64,000 bases of DNA from Enterobacterales bacterium CwR94 (GCA_002837195.1 KZ478059.1:372001-436000); one strand, 5' to 3'; positions 39,929 to 50,672 are shown, numbered from the stretch's first letter. Notes: generated by a model from the sequence alone, not told the origin. Translations and numbers: made by a program.

Positions 39929-40969
39929 ATGAGTGGAAAAGTACGCGTCGGATTAATCGGTTATGGCTACGCCAGTAAAACCTTCCATGCGCCGCTGATT
40001 GCCGGTACGCCGGAAATGGAGCTGGCCGTGGTGTCCAGTAGCGACGCTGGCAAAGTTCACGCCGACTGGCCATCAGTTAGCGTGGTAGACAGTCCTGAAG
40101 CCCTGTTTGCCGATGACAGTCTGGATCTGATCGTCATTCCCACCCCTAACGATACCCACTTTCCGCTCGCGAAAAAGGCACTGGAAGCGGGCAAACACGT
40201 CGTGGTGGATAAGCCGTTTACCGTGACGTTGTCACAAGCGCGCGAGCTGGATCAACTGGCGAAACAGCACAAGCGTATCCTGTCTGTGTTTCATAACCGC
40301 CGCTGGGACAGTGATTTCCTGACCTTAAAAACCCTGTTGAATGAGGGCACGCTCGGTGATGTGCGCTATTTCGAATCGCATTTCGACCGCTTCCGTCCGG
40401 AAGTGCGCCAACGCTGGCGTGAGATGGCCGGCGCAGGCAGCGGCATTTGGTACGATTTAGGACCGCATTTGATTGACCAGGCGTTACAACTGTTTGGACC
40501 GCCGGTGGCGATCAATGTTGATCTGGCAGAGCTGCGCCCCGGCGCGCAAACCACCGATTATTTTCATGCGGTACTGACCTATCCGCAGCGTCGTGTAGTG
40601 CTGCATGCCAGTATGCTGGTGGCGGCAGAATCGGCACGTTATGTGGTGCACGGTACGCGTGGCAGCTTTGTGAAGTATGGGCTCGACCCGCAGGAGGATG
40701 CGCTGAAAGCCGGTGTGCGTCCGCCGCAGGCTGAATGGGGTTATGACATGCGCGACGGCACGTTAACGTTAGCCGAAGGGGATGTCATGGCCGAAAAATC
40801 CCTGCTGACCGTACCAGGCAATTATCCCGCCTATTATGCTGCCGTACGCGATGCGATTACCGGTGCCGGTAAAAATCCGGTCAGTGCGGAAGAAGCGATT
40901 CAGGTGATGGAACTGATTGAGCTTGGTCTGCAATCGGCCGAGAAGAAACAAACCCTGTCGTTAAAGTAA
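39929..40969 (+). CDS. ydgJ: Gfo/Idh/MocA-family oxidoreductase YdgJ
   Basis: 346-residue putative NAD(P)-dependent sugar or polyol dehydrogenase. N-terminal Rossmann domain with GLIGYGYASKTFHAPLI and VVDKPFTVT (the EKP-type catalytic Lys as DKP), C-terminal GFO_IDH_MocA_C domain with WYDLGPHLIDQALQLFG. Substrate unknown. Ribosome binding site agaggac. In E. coli it is beside add, as here. The upstream palindrome suggests sugar-responsive repression. Confidence 0.93.
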   Translation: MSGKVRVGLIGYGYASKTFHAPLIAGTPEMELAVVSSSDAGKVHADWPSVSVVDSPEALFADDSLDLIVIPTPNDTHFPLAKKALEAGKHVVVDKPFTVTLSQARELDQLAKQHKRILSVFHNRRWDSDFLTLKTLLNEGTLGDVRYFESHFDRFRPEVRQRWREMAGAGSGIWYDLGPHLIDQALQLFGPPVAINVDLAELRPGAQTTDYFHAVLTYPQRRVVLHASMLVAAESARYVVHGTRGSFVKYGLDPQEDALKAGVRPPQAEWGYDMRDGTLTLAEGDVMAEKSLLTVPGNYPAYYAAVRDAITGAGKNPVSAEEAIQVMELIELGLQSAEKKQTLSLK

Positions 40970-40977
40970 GGGAGAAG

Positions 40978-41000
40978 ACGGGCACCAAAGCGGTGCCCGT
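40978..41000. terminator. Hairpin between convergent ydgJ and add
   Basis: Nine-base perfect stem acgggcacc/ggtgcccgt with a five-base loop between the stop codons; T run lacking. Confidence 0.6.
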
Positions 41001-41009
41001 ATGATCTGC

Positions 41010-42008
41010 TTATCCTTGTAGCGCCTGATACAACGCGTTGCGTTCAGCATCGCTAATAAAGGCCATCGCAAGACCGTTTTCCTGCGCCTGACGAATTTGC
41101 GCGGGGGATAATCCTGCTTGCGGTGCCGCAACCTGATACTCATGGGCAATCTCAATCCCCTGGACCGCCGGATCGTCGGTATTCAGGCTGGCAATAATGC
41201 CCTGTGCCAGAAAGTTTTTTAACGGATGTTTTGCCAGTGAGGCGACGGTGCTGGTCTGAATGTTGGACGTCAGGCACGACTCAATGCCAATACCTTGCTC
41301 AGCAAGAAACGCCATCAGTGCAGGATCTTCCACGGCTTTCACGCCATGACCAATGCGTTCAGCCCCTAACTCGCGAATCGCCTGCCAGATACTTTCCGGG
41401 CCAGCGGCTTCTCCCGCATGCACCGTAATACGAAAGCCCGCGTCGCGTGCGCGATTAAAGTGGCTGAGAAATTCGCTGCCTGGAAAGCCTAACTCATCAC
41501 CGGCCAGGTCAACCGCCACGATGCCGTCGCGGTGTGCCAGCAATCCCTCAAGCTCACGCAGGCAGGCTTCTTCACCAAAGGTGCGGCTCATAATGCCAAT
41601 CAGATTCGCTTTGACGCCAAACGCTGTTGCGCCAGCACGTACGCCGTCAATCACCGCTTCCACCACACCTGCCACCGGCAGGTTATGGTGCATCGCCATG
41701 TAGCCGGGGGAGAAGCGGAGTTCCGTGTAATGCAATCCAGCGCGGGCGGCGTCCTGCATGTTTTCGTAGGCTACCCGGCGACAGGCTTCCAGTGAGCCCA
41801 GAACCTTGACACCCCAATCCAGTTTATTAAGGAAACTGACTAAATCGGGGGCGTTGCTGGTCACTTGCACGTGCGGACGCAGGGCATCCAGGCTGTCCGC
41901 TGGCAGGGCGAGATTGAATTCGCGGCCCAGCTCAAGAATGGTTTGCGCACGGATATTGCCATCAAGATGGCGATGAATGTCGGTAAGGGGGATTTGAGAA
42001 TCAATCAT
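41010..42008 (-). CDS. add: Adenosine deaminase
   Basis: Zn enzyme converting adenosine to inosine, 332 residues (E. coli 333). Start ATG at 42008 gives [20 protein letters not shown], with the HRHLDG metal ligands. [12 protein letters not shown] (metal His and catalytic Glu), RIGHGVKA and SLNTDDPAV complete the active site. Ribosome binding site tggag. One of two purine deaminases in the window, with guaD. Confidence 0.97.
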   Translation of the reverse strand: MIDSQIPLTDIHRHLDGNIRAQTILELGREFNLALPADSLDALRPHVQVTSNAPDLVSFLNKLDWGVKVLGSLEACRRVAYENMQDAARAGLHYTELRFSPGYMAMHHNLPVAGVVEAVIDGVRAGATAFGVKANLIGIMSRTFGEEACLRELEGLLAHRDGIVAVDLAGDELGFPGSEFLSHFNRARDAGFRITVHAGEAAGPESIWQAIRELGAERIGHGVKAVEDPALMAFLAEQGIGIESCLTSNIQTSTVASLAKHPLKNFLAQGIIASLNTDDPAVQGIEIAHEYQVAAPQAGLSPAQIRQAQENGLAMAFISDAERNALYQALQG

Positions 42009-42108
42009 GGCGCACTCCAAAATTCTTTAGGTAAAGTGCAATCCATTATAAAAAAAAGTTGCGCAATAAGACCAGCGAATTGCGCAACCAGGGCATCAGG
42101 TGATGTGA

Positions 42109-43281
42109 TTATGCGCAGCGTATTCCATTAATCAACCGCTGCAGGCCATCCTCCAGTTTGACGCGTGGGCAACCGCAGTTGAGCCGTAAAAACTGTTGGC
42201 TCTGCGGCCCGTAGGTGCCACCGGGCATAATGGCCACTTTTTCATGCTCAATCAGCTGTGTTTGCAGGCGAACGGCATCAATATTTAACGGTGATAAATC
42301 CAGCCACGCCAGATAGGTTGCGGCGGGCGGCTGCCACTGAAGTTGAGGAAAGGCCGCGTTGAGCGTGTCTGCCACACAGTGAAGATTATCTTGCAGATAG
42401 GCGCGCAGTGCATCCAGCCACGGGGCACCTTGCTGATAGGCGGTGATATGCGCGGCGACAGACAAAATGGCCGGCGATGAGAGACCATCGGCATTCTTCA
42501 GCGCCTGAAACCATGCCTGACGATCGCTCTCCTCGGCAATAAACCCATAAGCGCCGGTCAGCGCGGGAATGTTGAAACTCTTCGAGGCTGAGGTAAACAG
42601 TGCCCAGTGGCCTCTGGCCACCTGTATCCAGGGAATATGCACCCGATCACCGAAAACCATATCCATATGGATTTCATCGCTGATCACCCGTACCTGATGC
42701 CGCTCGCACAGTGCTGCCATCTGCTGCAATTCACTTAGCGTCCAGACTTTGCCTGTCGGGTTGTGTGGGCTACAGAGTAACAACACCTTGCAGTGGGGCT
42801 GCGCCAGCAGTTGCTCTAAAGCCTGCATATCACATAGCCAGTCGTTACCGTGCTTTTGCAGGGGCAGCGCCATCACTTGGCGTTGATTACCAGTGATGGT
42901 TTTTGTAAAGGCATCGTACGCCGGTGTATGGATAACCACACCTTCGCCTGGTGCACTCCACAGGCGAATCAATTGCGCCACCATGTAAATCACGGAAGGG
43001 CCATACACGACCTGGTGCTTATCGACGGAGGTTGCAAAGCGTTGCTGATACCAGTGCGCGATAGCATTGATGAAATCATCATGCTGCCAGCGGCTGTAAC
43101 CGAGCACGCCATGGGCGACCCGCCGGTGTAATTCTTCAATCACAACCGGCGCGGTAGGGAAATCCATATCGGAGATGGTGAACGGAAGCAAATCGGGCTG
43201 ACCAAAACGGTCAGCCACGAAATCCCACTGTGTGCACCATGAACCCCGTCGGTCGACGGGGGTATCAAAGTTAAAGGTCAT
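42109..43281 (-). CDS. malY: MalY, PLP-dependent cystathionine beta-lyase and maltose regulon repressor
   Basis: 390 residues, as in E. coli. Fold-type I aminotransferase family; the PLP Lys is in TSASKSFNIPALTG, preceded by LLCSPHNPTGKVW and SDEIHMDMVF. E. coli MalY cleaves cystathionine and also antagonises MalT. Translated eight bases after malX, with ribosome binding site gaggtaag. Forms the malXY operon. Confidence 0.96.
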   Translation of the reverse strand: MTFNFDTPVDRRGSWCTQWDFVADRFGQPDLLPFTISDMDFPTAPVVIEELHRRVAHGVLGYSRWQHDDFINAIAHWYQQRFATSVDKHQVVYGPSVIYMVAQLIRLWSAPGEGVVIHTPAYDAFTKTITGNQRQVMALPLQKHGNDWLCDMQALEQLLAQPHCKVLLLCSPHNPTGKVWTLSELQQMAALCERHQVRVISDEIHMDMVFGDRVHIPWIQVARGHWALFTSASKSFNIPALTGAYGFIAEESDRQAWFQALKNADGLSSPAILSVAAHITAYQQGAPWLDALRAYLQDNLHCVADTLNAAFPQLQWQPPAATYLAWLDLSPLNIDAVRLQTQLIEHEKVAIMPGGTYGPQSQQFLRLNCGCPRVKLEDGLQRLINGIRCA

Positions 43282-43289
43282 TGCTTACC

Positions 43290-44876
43290 TCAGGCAGGTG
43301 CGCTGTTCATCAGCAGTGCCATCTCATCTTTTACCGATTGTACCTGGGGTCCAATCACCACTTGCAAACTGTGCTGGTTGAGATGCACAACACCGATCAC
43401 CCGATTGGCTTTTAACGCCGCATCATCGACCAACGTCATGTCTTTGACGGTCAGGCGTAAGCGCGTCAGGCAGTTATCCAGTGACGTGATGTTTTCAACG
43501 CCACCGAGCGCCGCCAGAATTGCCGGGGTGTTATAGCCTGATTTCCCCGCCGTCGCATTAACCAGTGTTTTTTCAACGCTGCTGGAATCCTGCTCACGGC
43601 CCGGTGTTTTGATGTTGAAACGGGTAATGGCAAAGCGGAAGATAGCGTAGTAACCCGCAAACCAAATCGCCGCCACAACCGGCACGAAATACCACTTGGT
43701 AGACAGCCCGTGCAAAATACCAAACACCACGAAGTCGATCACGTTGCCGTCGGTATTACCAATGGTGACGCCCAGTACCGCCATTACGGTGAAGCCCAGA
43801 CCGGTCAGCACGGCGTGAATGAGATACAGCACCGGGGCAACAAACAAGAACAGGAATTCAATCGGTTCGGTTGTGCCGCCGACCACACAGGCGACCACGC
43901 CGGAAATCAGTAACCCTTTAATCTTATGGCGATTCTCCGGGCGCGCGCAGTGGTACATGGCCAGCGCAGCACCAGGTAAGCCGCCGAGGAAAGCCGGCAT
44001 TTTACCTTGCGACAGGAAGCGCGTTGCACTCTCAGCAAAGCCTGAGGTGGAAGGGCAAGAGAGCTGGGCCTGGAAAATCGTGAGTGCGCCACTCACCGAG
44101 TGACCACAGACATCCATGGTACCGCCTGCATCCGTGAAGCGGATAATTGCCACCAGAATATGCTGCAAACCAAACGGCAGTAACAGTCGTTCACCGGTAC
44201 CAAAGATCATGGGGCCGAAATCACCCGCACTGTTAATCACCCAGCCCAGGCCACGAATACCGGCGGCAAACACGGGCCAGATCAGCGGAACGACCAGTCC
44301 AACAATCCCCAGCACCACCGCCGTGATAATCGGGACAAAGCGCGTGCCACCGAAAAATGCCAGCGCATCGGGCAGACGAATGGTGTGAAAGCGTTCGTGC
44401 AAGTAGAACACGATGATACCCACAATCACGGCACCCAGGATGCCGGTATCGATGGACTGGATACCAATGATGTTGGAAATGTTATTGGCTTTCAGCACCG
44501 CCGCATCCGTGCTCGGTAAAATCCCCTTCGCCGTAAGCCAGAAGTTCACGGCCAGATTCATTACCGCGAAACCAACGAAACCGGCAAAAGCCGCAACGCC
44601 TTTATTCTCACGTGCCATACCCAGCGGAATGGCGATCGCAAACATCACGGGTAAATAGCTAAACGCAAATGAACCGACTTTGCTCATCCACGTAAAAATC
44701 AATTGTAGAACGGGCGCCCCTAGCCAGGGGAGCAGAGTGACAACATCGTGACTGCTCAGTGAGCTGCCGATTCCCAGCATAATGCCGCAGAACGACAACA
44801 GCGCGACAGGCAACATAAAGGTCTTTCCAAGACTCTGGAAAAACTCCCAGACGGAAATTTTCGGTTTGGTGGACAT
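43290..44876 (-). CDS. malX: PTS maltose/glucose-type transporter MalX (EIICB)
   Basis: 528 residues; E. coli MalX 530. N-terminal EIIC membrane domain (about residues 1-400, ten helices; GIMLGIGSSL, GGTTEPIEFLFLFVAPVLY) fused to a C-terminal EIIB domain with the phosphorylated Cys in ITSLDNCLTRLRLTV. It is known to transport glucose and maltose weakly; the natural substrate is unclear. Regulated by MalI through the operators next to it. Confidence 0.95.
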   Translation of the reverse strand: MSTKPKISVWEFFQSLGKTFMLPVALLSFCGIMLGIGSSLSSHDVVTLLPWLGAPVLQLIFTWMSKVGSFAFSYLPVMFAIAIPLGMARENKGVAAFAGFVGFAVMNLAVNFWLTAKGILPSTDAAVLKANNISNIIGIQSIDTGILGAVIVGIIVFYLHERFHTIRLPDALAFFGGTRFVPIITAVVLGIVGLVVPLIWPVFAAGIRGLGWVINSAGDFGPMIFGTGERLLLPFGLQHILVAIIRFTDAGGTMDVCGHSVSGALTIFQAQLSCPSTSGFAESATRFLSQGKMPAFLGGLPGAALAMYHCARPENRHKIKGLLISGVVACVVGGTTEPIEFLFLFVAPVLYLIHAVLTGLGFTVMAVLGVTIGNTDGNVIDFVVFGILHGLSTKWYFVPVVAAIWFAGYYAIFRFAITRFNIKTPGREQDSSSVEKTLVNATAGKSGYNTPAILAALGGVENITSLDNCLTRLRLTVKDMTLVDDAALKANRVIGVVHLNQHSLQVVIGPQVQSVKDEMALLMNSAPA

Positions 44877-44925
44877 GGTTTTCTCCCGGCATTAACAAAG
44901 CTCAGTCTGCGCTGAGGTAAAAATA

Positions 44926-44943
44926 TGATAAAACGTTTTATCA
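44926..44943. promoter_or_regulatory. MalI operator in the malX promoter
   Basis: TGATAAAACGTTTTATCA is a perfect 18-base palindrome and contains the E. coli MalI operator GATAAAACGTTTTATC without change. It lies 50 bases before malX. A CRP-like TGCGC-N6-TCACA (44952-44967, seven of ten) is next to it. Confidence 0.9.
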
Positions 44944-45005
44944 GCGATGAATGCGCGGCAGCTCACAGATTAAATGGGTACCTTACTTTTCATTAAGGCG
45001 AAAGA

Positions 45006-45021
45006 GGTGTAACGTTTTATC
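45006..45021. promoter_or_regulatory. Second MalI operator, next to malI
   Basis: ggtgtaacgttttatc keeps the right half-site exactly and part of the left half. Its centre is 79 bases from the first operator, and it lies just before malI, fitting autoregulation as in E. coli. Confidence 0.7.
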
Positions 45022-45036
45022 TACTTGTTTTTGTTG

Positions 45037-46098
45037 ATGTCGCGACGACCGGCGTGTACAGGCGTATCCACTTTGAAAAAAATCACCATTAATGACGTTG
45101 CTGAAAGCGCAGGCGTTTCCGTGACCACGGTTTCGTTGGTGCTGTCGGGAAAAGGGCGCATTTCTTCCGATACGGCGCAACGTGTCAATCAAGCCATCGA
45201 ACATCTGGGCTACGTTCGTAATCGTTCAGCAGCCAGCCTGCGTTCACGAGAGAGCGGTGTGATTGGCGTGGTGGTCCGCGATCTCACGGATGCGTTTTAT
45301 GCCGAAGTGATTGCCGGATTAGGGGATACGCTGGAAAAACACGACAAATTGCTTTTTCTGACGCAAAGCGGCCGTTCGGGCCAACATCTGCGCCGCTGTT
45401 TTGAATCCCTGTTAGCGCAGGGGGTTGATGGCATTGTGCTGGCGGGTGGGGCTGAGCATGCGGCAACGCTGATTGAACAGGCGCAGGAGCAGGGCGTGCC
45501 GCTGATTAGCGCGACGCGTGCCAGCAGCACGGAAGGCATTGATGCGGTTCGCCCGGATAATATGCAAGCGGCCAGACTTGCCACTGAGTATTTAATCCGT
45601 CGTGGTCATCACACTATCGCCTGGCTTGGCGGCAATGGTGCGTCGCTGACCCGAGCTGAACGCATTGGTGGCTACTGCACAACCTTGATGCAGTATAGCT
45701 TGCCATTTCGCAGTGACTGGATTCTGGAATGCGACAGCGATCCGCAACAGGCCGCAGAGTATACCGAAACACTGATTCATCAACATCCCAATATCAGCGC
45801 CATTCTTTGCCATAACGCTTCCATTGCGCTGGGCTGTTATTTTGGTTTGATGCGCAGCGGGCGGGGACCGGGTAAAGAAGCCATGGAAAACTATTTTGAA
45901 CGCAAAATTGCGTTGGTGGGATTTGGTGATGGGCCAGAGGCTAATCTTACCGATCCACCACTGACGGTGGTGAATAGCTCGGCGCGGGAAATCGGTGTAT
46001 TGGCGGCCCGACGTCTGCTGCAGCGTTTACAAGAGCCAACGTCGCCTTCACAAAGTATTATTGTGCCACCTGAAATGATTGTTAGGGGATCGGCGTAG
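45037..46098 (+). CDS. malI: Maltose regulon repressor MalI (LacI family)
   Basis: LacI-family repressor of malXY. About 353 residues from the first ATG: helix-turn-helix KKITINDVAESAGVSVTTVS, then SLVLSGKGRIS as in E. coli MalI, hinge, and a sugar-binding-like core with RPDNMQAARLATEYLIRRGH and SLTRAERIGGYC. The start is uncertain: ATG 45037 has no ribosome binding site, and TTG 45073 would give 341 residues, close to the 342 of E. coli. Divergent from malX with two shared operators. Confidence 0.93.
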   Translation: MSRRPACTGVSTLKKITINDVAESAGVSVTTVSLVLSGKGRISSDTAQRVNQAIEHLGYVRNRSAASLRSRESGVIGVVVRDLTDAFYAEVIAGLGDTLEKHDKLLFLTQSGRSGQHLRRCFESLLAQGVDGIVLAGGAEHAATLIEQAQEQGVPLISATRASSTEGIDAVRPDNMQAARLATEYLIRRGHHTIAWLGGNGASLTRAERIGGYCTTLMQYSLPFRSDWILECDSDPQQAAEYTETLIHQHPNISAILCHNASIALGCYFGLMRSGRGPGKEAMENYFERKIALVGFGDGPEANLTDPPLTVVNSSAREIGVLAARRLLQRLQEPTSPSQSIIVPPEMIVRGSA

Positions 46099-46182
46099 TT
46101 CTCTGGCTGGCGACATGAATCGCCTGTACGACACTGGATAGAAAAGTATTCTATGCACAGTGCTCACCGCACCGAAAGAGAA

Positions 46183-46208
46183 TAAAAAGGGCAGATAAAC
46201 TCTGCCCC
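46183..46208 (-). terminator. Terminator of ydgA
   Basis: Seven-base stem gggcaga/tctgccc, five-base loop, followed on the minus strand by tttttatt; 41 bases after the ydgA stop. Confidence 0.72.
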
Positions 46209-46248
46209 TGCATACTGTACGCTTTCACGCTAAAAGCGGGCTACACCG

Positions 46249-47754
46249 TTACGGAGCCATATCCGTATCGCCTGCGCCACCGCCTAACATAAAGCGGGTC
46301 AGGAATTGTGCCAGTGACATCTTCTCGCCATTCATGGTCACCTGGCCTGCGTTATACTGCAGACTGGTCACAATATTATTATCTTGCTGCGTCGTCAGGC
46401 GGAACATCTGCCCCATGGCGGCCATTCCTTTAACTTGTTGCTCGGCCAGTTTACCCGCTTGTTCTTCCGGATTACCTTCTGCGATAGCAACTTGCTTCAT
46501 GGTTTCGGTCGCCATCTCTTGCGAAATGGTCAGTTTGCCATCCAGTGAACTCAACACGCGATCAACCACCTGATCGATGGATTGCGCATCACCCTGGGCC
46601 GTGGCCGGATCGCGGAACTTCACATCGAGGTTAAAGCTGCTTTCGCCTTTGTCATTTTTCCAACTGAGCGGGGCAATGGTCAGTGTAGGGCCGCCTTTCA
46701 GCAACAGTGGGAAATTCTCAGCAAACACCTGGTCAACGGCTTGTTGATAAAGCTCTGGGTTCTCTTGAATACCCGGTTGTTCCAGTACTTTTTGCATCTG
46801 GGCCTGATAATTCTCAGAGAAGGTTTTCATCGCCTGCGCATCCAGCTGGCTCAGCTTCAGCGCCAGTTTGGCCTGACCAAAGGACTTATTGTCGACATTG
46901 ATACTGTCCACGCTGTAATCAACGTTACCGGCAATTTTTTGCTCACTGTTGGCGTCAAATTTCGACTGACCCTTGATGCCTTGTAGCACCAACGCCTCTT
47001 TGCCATCAACGTGGGTGGCAAATTTATCCAGAGAGACGTTCTGTTCGCCGATACGCACTCCGGCGTCGGTCAGATGGGTGTTCGCCGAAGCTTCAACGTT
47101 ATTAAAAATAAACTGGATAGGCTGCTCAAGCTGATTTTTGCGAGTGACCGCCAGTGAACCGACGTCACCTTTGAAAGCCACTTGATCGCCTTTGCTATCC
47201 GCGTCCAGTGTCAGGTTGGCACCGTTAAACGCATAACGTTCGCCGGTTTGACTGTTTTGATAGTCGAGCGGTAACAGGGTGATATCAGAAGCCGTAGCGC
47301 CGCTATAACTGACGCGGGTTTCTGCCTGCAACGGCGATTTGCCCTCGGTTAACGCAAACAGATTTTTCACCGTATCGTTATTGGCCAGTTCGGTGTGCAC
47401 CGAAGCCATACTGGGCACCAGGTTAAATTTCTTTAATTGCGCCAGTGGGAACGGGCCGTGAGAGATGGACTCACTAAGCTCGATACTTTGGCCAGGCTTG
47501 AGGAACGGATTATCCTGAGTCTGCGACTGGGCCTGCAGGACAAAGCGGGCAGTACTGGAAAACACGCCGCGTTTGAAATCCTGATAGCTGAGTTTTAAAG
47601 GGAGATCGGGAGACAGGTTAGCTAACTGCGCGTTGGCGTTCTGCACCAGTTGATCCATGTTTTTTTCCAACTGCTTACCGGTGTACCAGGCACCCCCCGT
47701 CCAAATCAGACCGAGTGCCACTACGATGCCAACGGCAATTTTGGTTTTTTTCAT
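46249..47754 (-). CDS. ydgA: DUF945 protein YdgA
   Basis: 501-residue inner-membrane-anchored protein (E. coli YdgA 502). One N-terminal transmembrane helix (about residues 5-26), then a long periplasmic region rich in beta-structure with repeated Asp/Ser/Gln patterns and no catalytic motif; C-terminus GGGAGDTDMAP. Function poorly known. Adjacent to manA, as in E. coli; the uidABC genes beside it in E. coli are absent. Confidence 0.93.
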   Translation of the reverse strand: MKKTKIAVGIVVALGLIWTGGAWYTGKQLEKNMDQLVQNANAQLANLSPDLPLKLSYQDFKRGVFSSTARFVLQAQSQTQDNPFLKPGQSIELSESISHGPFPLAQLKKFNLVPSMASVHTELANNDTVKNLFALTEGKSPLQAETRVSYSGATASDITLLPLDYQNSQTGERYAFNGANLTLDADSKGDQVAFKGDVGSLAVTRKNQLEQPIQFIFNNVEASANTHLTDAGVRIGEQNVSLDKFATHVDGKEALVLQGIKGQSKFDANSEQKIAGNVDYSVDSINVDNKSFGQAKLALKLSQLDAQAMKTFSENYQAQMQKVLEQPGIQENPELYQQAVDQVFAENFPLLLKGGPTLTIAPLSWKNDKGESSFNLDVKFRDPATAQGDAQSIDQVVDRVLSSLDGKLTISQEMATETMKQVAIAEGNPEEQAGKLAEQQVKGMAAMGQMFRLTTQQDNNIVTSLQYNAGQVTMNGEKMSLAQFLTRFMLGGGAGDTDMAP

Positions 47755-47815
47755 CTGTTCGTCCTTTACTGTGACTGTGCAACTACGCCGACACTATCCG
47801 GCCAACAACATCAGG

Positions 47816-47838
47816 AAAAAACGCCCGCAGGCGTTTTG
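47816..47838 (-). terminator. Terminator of manA
   Basis: Eight-base stem aaaacgcc/ggcgtttt with a cgca loop, followed by six T residues on the minus strand. Confidence 0.85.
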
Positions 47839-47885
47839 AGTTAATCACTTGAATAATAATAGCATTCTTCAGGTGTCTTGCTGCA

Positions 47886-49064
47886 TTATTGCACATCATT
47901 CCAGACGCGCGCCAGTTTCCCCACGCCACTGACCGCGACAGGAAAGCTGTTCGCAGCAACAAAGCAGGATTCACCCGGCAGCAAGGTCAATGAGGCCTCG
48001 GCCTGGGTTACCACCGCCTGACCCTCCACGCAAAACAAGATAGCCGCGCTGTGTTGGTTTATTTCTGTGGGATTTCCGGTCAGGTGATGCAAGGTGAACG
48101 CGAAATCATCCACCGGAATCGGATAACGCAGGCTGTGCGCTTCTTCAATCGGTTGGGTCAGTAACTCAGTCGCCGGTTTCGCGACAAACTGCACGTTGGC
48201 TAACAGCTCAGGGATATCGATATATTTCGGGGTCAAACCGGCGCGCAACACGTTATCGGAGTTGGCCATCACCTCCAGCGCGCTACCCTGCAAATAGGCA
48301 TGCGGTGTTTCGGCAAACAGAAACATGGCTTCACCGGGCTGTAGCGTAATGACATTCAGTAACAGCGGTGAAAAAAGCCCGCTGTCTTCTGGCCATACTT
48401 GAGCAATGTCGCGGATAGTATCCCAGGGTTGGCCTTGCTGATTATTCAGGGCTGCTTTCAATACGCCCAATGCGCGCGACTTTACGTCACCCTCCATCGA
48501 CAGCAAATTAGCAAACAGGTGGGCGAGGCGTTCGCTGTCGGGTTTCGCGAGGTAGTGTGCGATAGCATGGTGCGCGCCCGCCACAGGCTCTAACAGAGCA
48601 ATCAGTTCGGCGGTTTCACGAAAGCCGTTCATGGCCTGGAAGGGGGTTAATGCGTAAACCAACTCGGGTTTGTGATTGGCATCTTTATAGTTACGTTCCG
48701 CGGCATCCAGCGGGATCCCTCGCGCATTCTCTTGCGCAAAGCCGCGTTCAGCAGCCTTTTTACTTGGGTGAACCTGGATAGACAGCGGCTCTGCGGCGCA
48801 CAAGACTTTAAATAAAAAAGGCAGCTCGCCAAACCGTTTGGCTACGGACTCACCGAGCATGGCTGTCTGGTCAGCGTCTATTTCATCACGCAGTGACACC
48901 TGTTGCCCCGATGGCAGCGTGACCCGGGAAGGGCTCTTAGGATGGGCACCCATCCACAATTCTGCCATCGGAAGATTGTCAGCATTGGTGATGCCGTACA
49001 GTTCGGTCAGCGCCGTCTTGCTCCCCCATGCATAATTTTGCACCGAGTTGATTAATTTTTGCAT
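47886..49064 (-). CDS. manA: Mannose-6-phosphate isomerase
   Basis: Type I Zn phosphomannose isomerase linking fructose 6-phosphate and mannose 6-phosphate. 392 residues (E. coli 391). MQKLINSVQNYAWGSKTALTELYG start, SIQVHPSKKAAERGF with Gln/His metal ligands, DANHKPELVYALTPFQAMNGF with the Glu ligand, and ETPHAYLQGSALEVMANSDNVLRAGLTPKY, the family signature. Divergent from fumC. Confidence 0.97.
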   Translation of the reverse strand: MQKLINSVQNYAWGSKTALTELYGITNADNLPMAELWMGAHPKSPSRVTLPSGQQVSLRDEIDADQTAMLGESVAKRFGELPFLFKVLCAAEPLSIQVHPSKKAAERGFAQENARGIPLDAAERNYKDANHKPELVYALTPFQAMNGFRETAELIALLEPVAGAHHAIAHYLAKPDSERLAHLFANLLSMEGDVKSRALGVLKAALNNQQGQPWDTIRDIAQVWPEDSGLFSPLLLNVITLQPGEAMFLFAETPHAYLQGSALEVMANSDNVLRAGLTPKYIDIPELLANVQFVAKPATELLTQPIEEAHSLRYPIPVDDFAFTLHHLTGNPTEINQHSAAILFCVEGQAVVTQAEASLTLLPGESCFVAANSFPVAVSGVGKLARVWNDVQ

Positions 49065-49244
49065 GATTAAACCCTATTTTTAAGCCGGACATTGCGTGTA
49101 TTAAACCAGAAAGCGGCACAAAAAGACCATCAGAACTGCAATAAACGCGATTGAGTCGCATTATACTTTACCTGTTTGTGCCACGCTAAGGCGTTACCTT
49201 AAGGCAGACGCCTCACTTATATCATCTGTGAACAGGAGAAAGTC

Positions 49245-50642
49245 ATGGCTGTTAATCGTGTTGAGAAAGATTCGATGGGATCGATCGATGTCCCCGCGGA
49301 CAAATTGTGGGGGGCGCAAACTCAGCGCTCTCTCGAACACTTTCGCATTTCAACAGAAAAAATGCCTACAGCACTGGTCCACGCCCTGGCGCTAACAAAA
49401 CGTGCTGCAGCGAAGGTCAACAGCGACCTCGGTTTGCTGCCGGCAGAGCGAGCCAACGCGATTTTGGCGGCGGCCGATGAGGTGCTGGCGGAGAAACACA
49501 GCGATGAGTTTCCGTTAGCCATTTGGCAAACCGGATCCGGCACACAAACCAATATGAACATGAATGAGGTGCTGGCTAACCGGGCCAGTGAAATTCTTGG
49601 CGGTGAACGTGGGATGTCGCGTCTGGTGCACCCGAATGACGATGTCAATAAAAGCCAAAGTTCCAATGACGTGTTCCCCACCGCAATGCATGTGGCCGCC
49701 GTTATTGCGCTGAAAACGCATTTAATTCCCGAGCTGCAAGTGCTAACCAAAACGCTGGCGAAGAAGGCAGACGATTTTAAAGACATCGTGAAAATAGGGC
49801 GCACCCACTTGCAAGATGCGACGCCGTTAACGCTGGGGCAAGAGATCTCGGGCTGGATCGCTATGCTGGAGCATAATCTTAAGCACGTTGAACAGAGTAT
49901 CCCCCATGTGGCTGAGTTGGCACTGGGCGGCACGGCGGTGGGTACCGGACTCAATACCCATCCAGAATATGCCGTCCGCGTGGCCAAGGAGTTGGCTGCG
50001 CTGACCCAACAGCCGTTTGTCACCGCACCGAATAAATTTGAGGCGCTGGCGACCTGCGATTCTCTGGTGCACGCACATGGCGCGCTGAAAGGACTGGCGG
50101 CATCGCTAATGAAAATTGCCAACGATGTGCGCTGGCTGGCATCGGGGCCCCGTTGCGGTATCGGTGAACTGGCGATCCCGGAAAATGAACCCGGCAGCTC
50201 AATTATGCCCGGTAAAGTGAACCCTACGCAGTGTGAAGCCTTAACGATGCTGTGCTGTCAGGTGATGGGCAACGACGTGGCCATTAACATAGGCGGTGCG
50301 TCGGGGAATTTTGAACTGAATGTCTTCCGACCGATGGTGATCCACAATTTTCTGCAATCTGTACGCTTGCTGGCGGACGGTATGGACAGTTTCAACCACC
50401 ATTGCGCGGTAGGGATCGAACCCAATCGCGACCGCATTACGCAATTGCTTAATGAATCACTGATGCTGGTGACCGCGCTGAATACGCATATTGGCTATGA
50501 CAAAGCCGCCGAAATCGCCAAACAAGCGCATAAGCAAGGTCTCACACTGAAAGCCTCCGCTTTGCAGCTCGGCTATCTGACGGAAGAGGAGTTTGATGCC
50601 TGGGTTCGCCCGGAAGCGATGGTTGGCAGTATGAAGTCCTGA
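49245..50642 (+). CDS. fumC: Fumarate hydratase class II
   Basis: Iron-free, heat-stable fumarase of the TCA cycle; used under oxidative stress or iron limitation. 465 residues (E. coli 467). [48 protein letters not shown] with the catalytic His, and the superfamily signature [11 protein letters not shown]. Good ribosome binding site (caggag). fumA, which lies between manA and fumC in E. coli, is absent. Confidence 0.98.
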   Translation: MAVNRVEKDSMGSIDVPADKLWGAQTQRSLEHFRISTEKMPTALVHALALTKRAAAKVNSDLGLLPAERANAILAAADEVLAEKHSDEFPLAIWQTGSGTQTNMNMNEVLANRASEILGGERGMSRLVHPNDDVNKSQSSNDVFPTAMHVAAVIALKTHLIPELQVLTKTLAKKADDFKDIVKIGRTHLQDATPLTLGQEISGWIAMLEHNLKHVEQSIPHVAELALGGTAVGTGLNTHPEYAVRVAKELAALTQQPFVTAPNKFEALATCDSLVHAHGALKGLAASLMKIANDVRWLASGPRCGIGELAIPENEPGSSIMPGKVNPTQCEALTMLCCQVMGNDVAINIGGASGNFELNVFRPMVIHNFLQSVRLLADGMDSFNHHCAVGIEPNRDRITQLLNESLMLVTALNTHIGYDKAAEIAKQAHKQGLTLKASALQLGYLTEEEFDAWVRPEAMVGSMKS

Positions 50643-50672
50643 CTGGCGGTGAGGTTTAACCTGACATATTCT

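Noticed and set aside
49322-50122. 266-codon leftward frame inside fumC
   Set aside because: It is fully covered by fumC, which has intact catalytic motifs; a shadow frame in GC-balanced coding DNA.
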